This document shows, piece after piece, positions 12,033-13,519 of a stretch of 13,519 nt of DNA. Below the pieces are notes generated by a model. It had not been told where the DNA came from, searched no databases, and was given only the letters and a program-made list of their open reading frames with translations. The position numbers and the translations under genes are program-made. Origin of the DNA: JACOWB01 sp964373665 (GTDB lineage: Archaea; Aenigmatarchaeota; Aenigmatarchaeia; CG10238-14; SCSR01); assembly GCA_964373665.1 (NCBI GenBank), contig CAYJVM010000022.1, forward strand, positions 1 to 13,519, read 5' to 3'. How positions within the stretch are numbered: the stretch's first letter is position 1; every line of letters begins with the position of its first letter.

Positions 12033-12119
12033 GTGGTAACTGAAGAAATAAGCCAATGTCCTCATTGCCAATCCCAACTAATAGTTAACACGGTAAAAGA
12101 AAGATCAAACGTGGCATAG
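12033..12119 (+). CDS. N-terminal half of a split zinc ribbon (28 aa)
   Basis: GTG 12033 opens VVTEEISQCPHCQSQLIVNT, then VKERSNVA and TAG at 12117-12119. It supplies CPHC, the first cysteine pair of a zinc ribbon. The second pair, YKCQTCNKFF, begins the next frame at 12119. The stop and next start overlap as TAGTG. In related two-part transposase-like proteins the two halves are one polypeptide (CPxC ... YxCxxC, then an HTH). So this is either a frameshifted gene, two coupled genes, or a site of programmed frameshifting as in some insertion sequences. Removing five bases near 12114 would restore a continuous ribbon, which favours a small insertion mutation. Confidence 0.55.
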   Translation: MVTEEISQCPHCQSQLIVNTVKERSNVA

Positions 12120-13066
12120 TGCAGCTATACAAATGCCAGACCTGTAACAAATTCTTTAGTGATAGAAAACTCAAGCACAAAAGTTATGATGCAAAAACAA
12201 TCTTACGGGCTATATCGTTTTACAACATCGGTTACACTTTCGAGCAGACAGCAAAAGAAATGTCCAAGCGCTTCCACATAAAAATTCCCGAATCGACGTC
12301 GCGGTCGTGGGTAAAGCACTATTCGCATATATGCCGTTTCATAAGACTGCGTGAAGCAGCAATCAAGCTATACAAGCCAGAAGACATGCTCTTTACCCAT
12401 CATCTGCAACATAACCAGATATACAAATTCCAGCTCCACAAAGCCAAGCTTGAGCTAGCCAAAGGCGAGCTGCCAGAGCAGAAATTCCAACTGTTGAAGG
12501 CGTATCTGGAAAAGATACCAACAGATAATTTCTCGCACCATATCTTCCAGCCAAAGCAAACAGAATTGCCAGAGCTTGCACGCTCTTCACAGATAAAGCT
12601 TGAACTCCAGCCTTTTATCAAGCAGGAAAAGCAGAACCTGTCCAATTCCCTAGCATCCCTGGGATTGCAGTTGGCAAAAACAAACAAAGAGAGGCATGAA
12701 TCAGTGCAAAATTTCATGATAACCAATGATAGTTCAACGATAGGATGCGAAGTGCCGGTATATCTGACGAACGATGACATAAAGTACTTCAAAAGTAAAA
12801 ACTTCGCCCTTGATTTTGGAGATTATCAAACTCCAATAACAGGACATATAGATGTCTTGCAGATAAGGAATGGGTTAATCCATATTCTTGATTACAAACC
12901 TGGAGCGAACAAAGTAAATGCTGCAAACCAACTAACAATCTATGCTTTGGCATTAGCTTCTCGCACAAAGTTAGCTGTAAAGGACTTCAAGTGCGCATGG
13001 TTCGACGACAGGCATTATTTCGAATTCTTCCCACTGCATGCTGTTTATAAGAATAAGGTATCATAA
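12119..13066 (+). CDS. Zinc-ribbon/HTH protein with RecB-type PD-(D/E)XK nuclease domain (315 aa)
   Basis: Residues 1-14 carry the second half of a zinc ribbon (YKCQTCNKFF). Residues about 24-70 look like the helix-turn-helix of transposase-type proteins (YDAKTILRAISFYNIGYTFE, with PESTSRSWVKHY). A helical middle with charged residues follows. Residues about 208-300 show the PD-(D/E)XK nuclease pattern of the RecB/Cas4 type: Glu211 in CEVPVYL, Asp245 in GHIDVLQI, Asp258-x-Lys260 in ILDYKP, and Gln271...Tyr275 in NQLTIYALALA. The core residues are all present, so cleavage of DNA is plausible. The start is GTG 12119, but the real protein probably begins at 12033 in another frame. It is the only DNA-processing gene in the window and could take part in rearranging the array; that is inference. 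Confidence 0.7.
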   Translation: MQLYKCQTCNKFFSDRKLKHKSYDAKTILRAISFYNIGYTFEQTAKEMSKRFHIKIPESTSRSWVKHYSHICRFIRLREAAIKLYKPEDMLFTHHLQHNQIYKFQLHKAKLELAKGELPEQKFQLLKAYLEKIPTDNFSHHIFQPKQTELPELARSSQIKLELQPFIKQEKQNLSNSLASLGLQLAKTNKERHESVQNFMITNDSSTIGCEVPVYLTNDDIKYFKSKNFALDFGDYQTPITGHIDVLQIRNGLIHILDYKPGANKVNAANQLTIYALALASRTKLAVKDFKCAWFDDRHYFEFFPLHAVYKNKVS

Positions 13067-13074
13067 AGATGAAA

Positions 13075-13473
13075 CTAAATTTCGAGGTCCAACTTTTTCT
13101 TAATCTCTTTTAATTTGTCATAAACTATTTTCATTTCCTCTACAAACTCTATAGCCTTCTCAAAAGAGTCTTCAGCCTCCCTCTTGACAATAGAAGTTGT
13201 AACATCGTATTGTGCAACATATCTTATTTTCCTAGCCTTTATAATCATTCTAACATAGTCATAAGGAATGGTGCCAACCCTCTCCATAACTTTTACAAGT
13301 ATTTGAAGAAATCTTTCTTCTACTAGTTTATTTCTTCTGATAAAGAAAAGTTCAAAGGAAGCAATAGTCACAAAATGTGTTTCTGTTTTAAATCCTATTT
13401 CTGCCAATAGTGTTAGAACAGCATGATACATGGCATAGTAAGACTTGATTATAAGCCAATCAAATTTAGGTGA
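13075..13473 (-). pseudogene. 5'-truncated HEPN protein (UPF0332-like)
   Basis: The minus-strand frame reads PKFDWLIIKSYYAMYHAVLT, then LLAEIGFKTETH and later KARKIRYVAQYDV. This is the UPF0332-type HEPN pattern (YYAMxHA...GxxxxxH...R...YDV). An in-frame TAA at 13474-13476 closes the frame upstream. The only ATG, at 13431, falls inside the conserved first helix, so about 40 N-terminal residues typical of the family are missing. The C-terminus (EDSFEKAIEFVEEMK...KKLDLEI) looks normal. If ATG 13431 is used, a 118-residue product lacking the first helix is made. HEPN proteins of this type usually pair with a nucleotidyltransferase; none is seen within the 46 bases left in the window. Convergent with the nuclease gene, eight bases apart. 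Confidence 0.65.
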
Positions 13474-13519
13474 TTATAATCCTACTGCCCCTTGATATCA
13501 CAGGGCAACAAATATGTAT

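Overview
The window looks archaeal, most likely from a small-genome DPANN-type archaeon. The reasons are dense AGA/AGG/ATA codon use, A/T-rich TATA-like boxes about 25-30 nt before start codons with little room for a 5' leader, GTG/TTG starts, and the gene families present: MNT/HEPN pairs, DUF433/DUF5615, DUF5678, UPF0332-like HEPN, PIN with ribbon-helix-helix. The lineage is an inference; no rRNA, tRNA or ribosomal gene is present to fix it.

Layout. The window alternates between one family of secreted proteins and small gene pairs that are, or resemble, toxin-antitoxin (TA) modules. In + strand order: the 3' end of an unknown gene (1-60); a surface-gene tail fragment (65-151) and orphan secretion leader (148-273); an MntA-like/HepT pair with the HepT gene internally deleted (530-1090); leader fragment (1083-1226); DUF433/DUF5615 pair on the minus strand (1279-1843); leader fragment (1915-2106); a wHTH-nucleotidyltransferase/HEPN pair (2103-3102); intact secreted propeller protein 1 (3099-5024); a decayed DUF5615 pair on the minus strand (5059-5552); propeller protein 2 (5470-7476); a DUF5678/retropepsin-like pair on the minus strand (7515-8131); a surface-gene tail fragment (8166-8204); a second DUF5678 gene with a beheaded protease remnant (8233-8594); propeller protein 3 (8651-10456) and a small follow-on ORF (10457-10627); a PIN/RHH pair on the minus strand (10648-11483); a second tail fragment and leader (11536-11722); a mostly empty stretch; a zinc-ribbon/HTH protein with a RecB-type PD-(D/E)XK nuclease domain, whose ribbon is split by a frame change (12033-13066); and a 5'-truncated HEPN gene (13075-13473, minus).

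The three intact secreted proteins share a signal peptide ending YA, a conserved VSIGT-type module, a seven-bladed propeller of about 40-residue repeats, and a conserved C-terminal domain. Blade cores are nearly constant while the loops vary, and the three genes are mosaics of one another. Pieces of the same gene family (5' leaders and 3' tails) border the TA-like cassettes, so the cassettes seem to sit in, or have replaced, the middle of surface-protein genes. Two 81-bp direct repeats (71-151 and 11539-11619) bracket about 11.4 kb of this material.

Reading together: this appears to be a recombining array of adhesin-like genes with addiction modules between the copies. A plausible role, not demonstrated here, is that the modules penalise loss of the array by recombination between its repeats, as TA cassettes are thought to do in superintegrons. 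Because nearly every other cassette is a TA pair, the repeated DUF5678/retropepsin pair is a candidate for an undescribed TA-like system.
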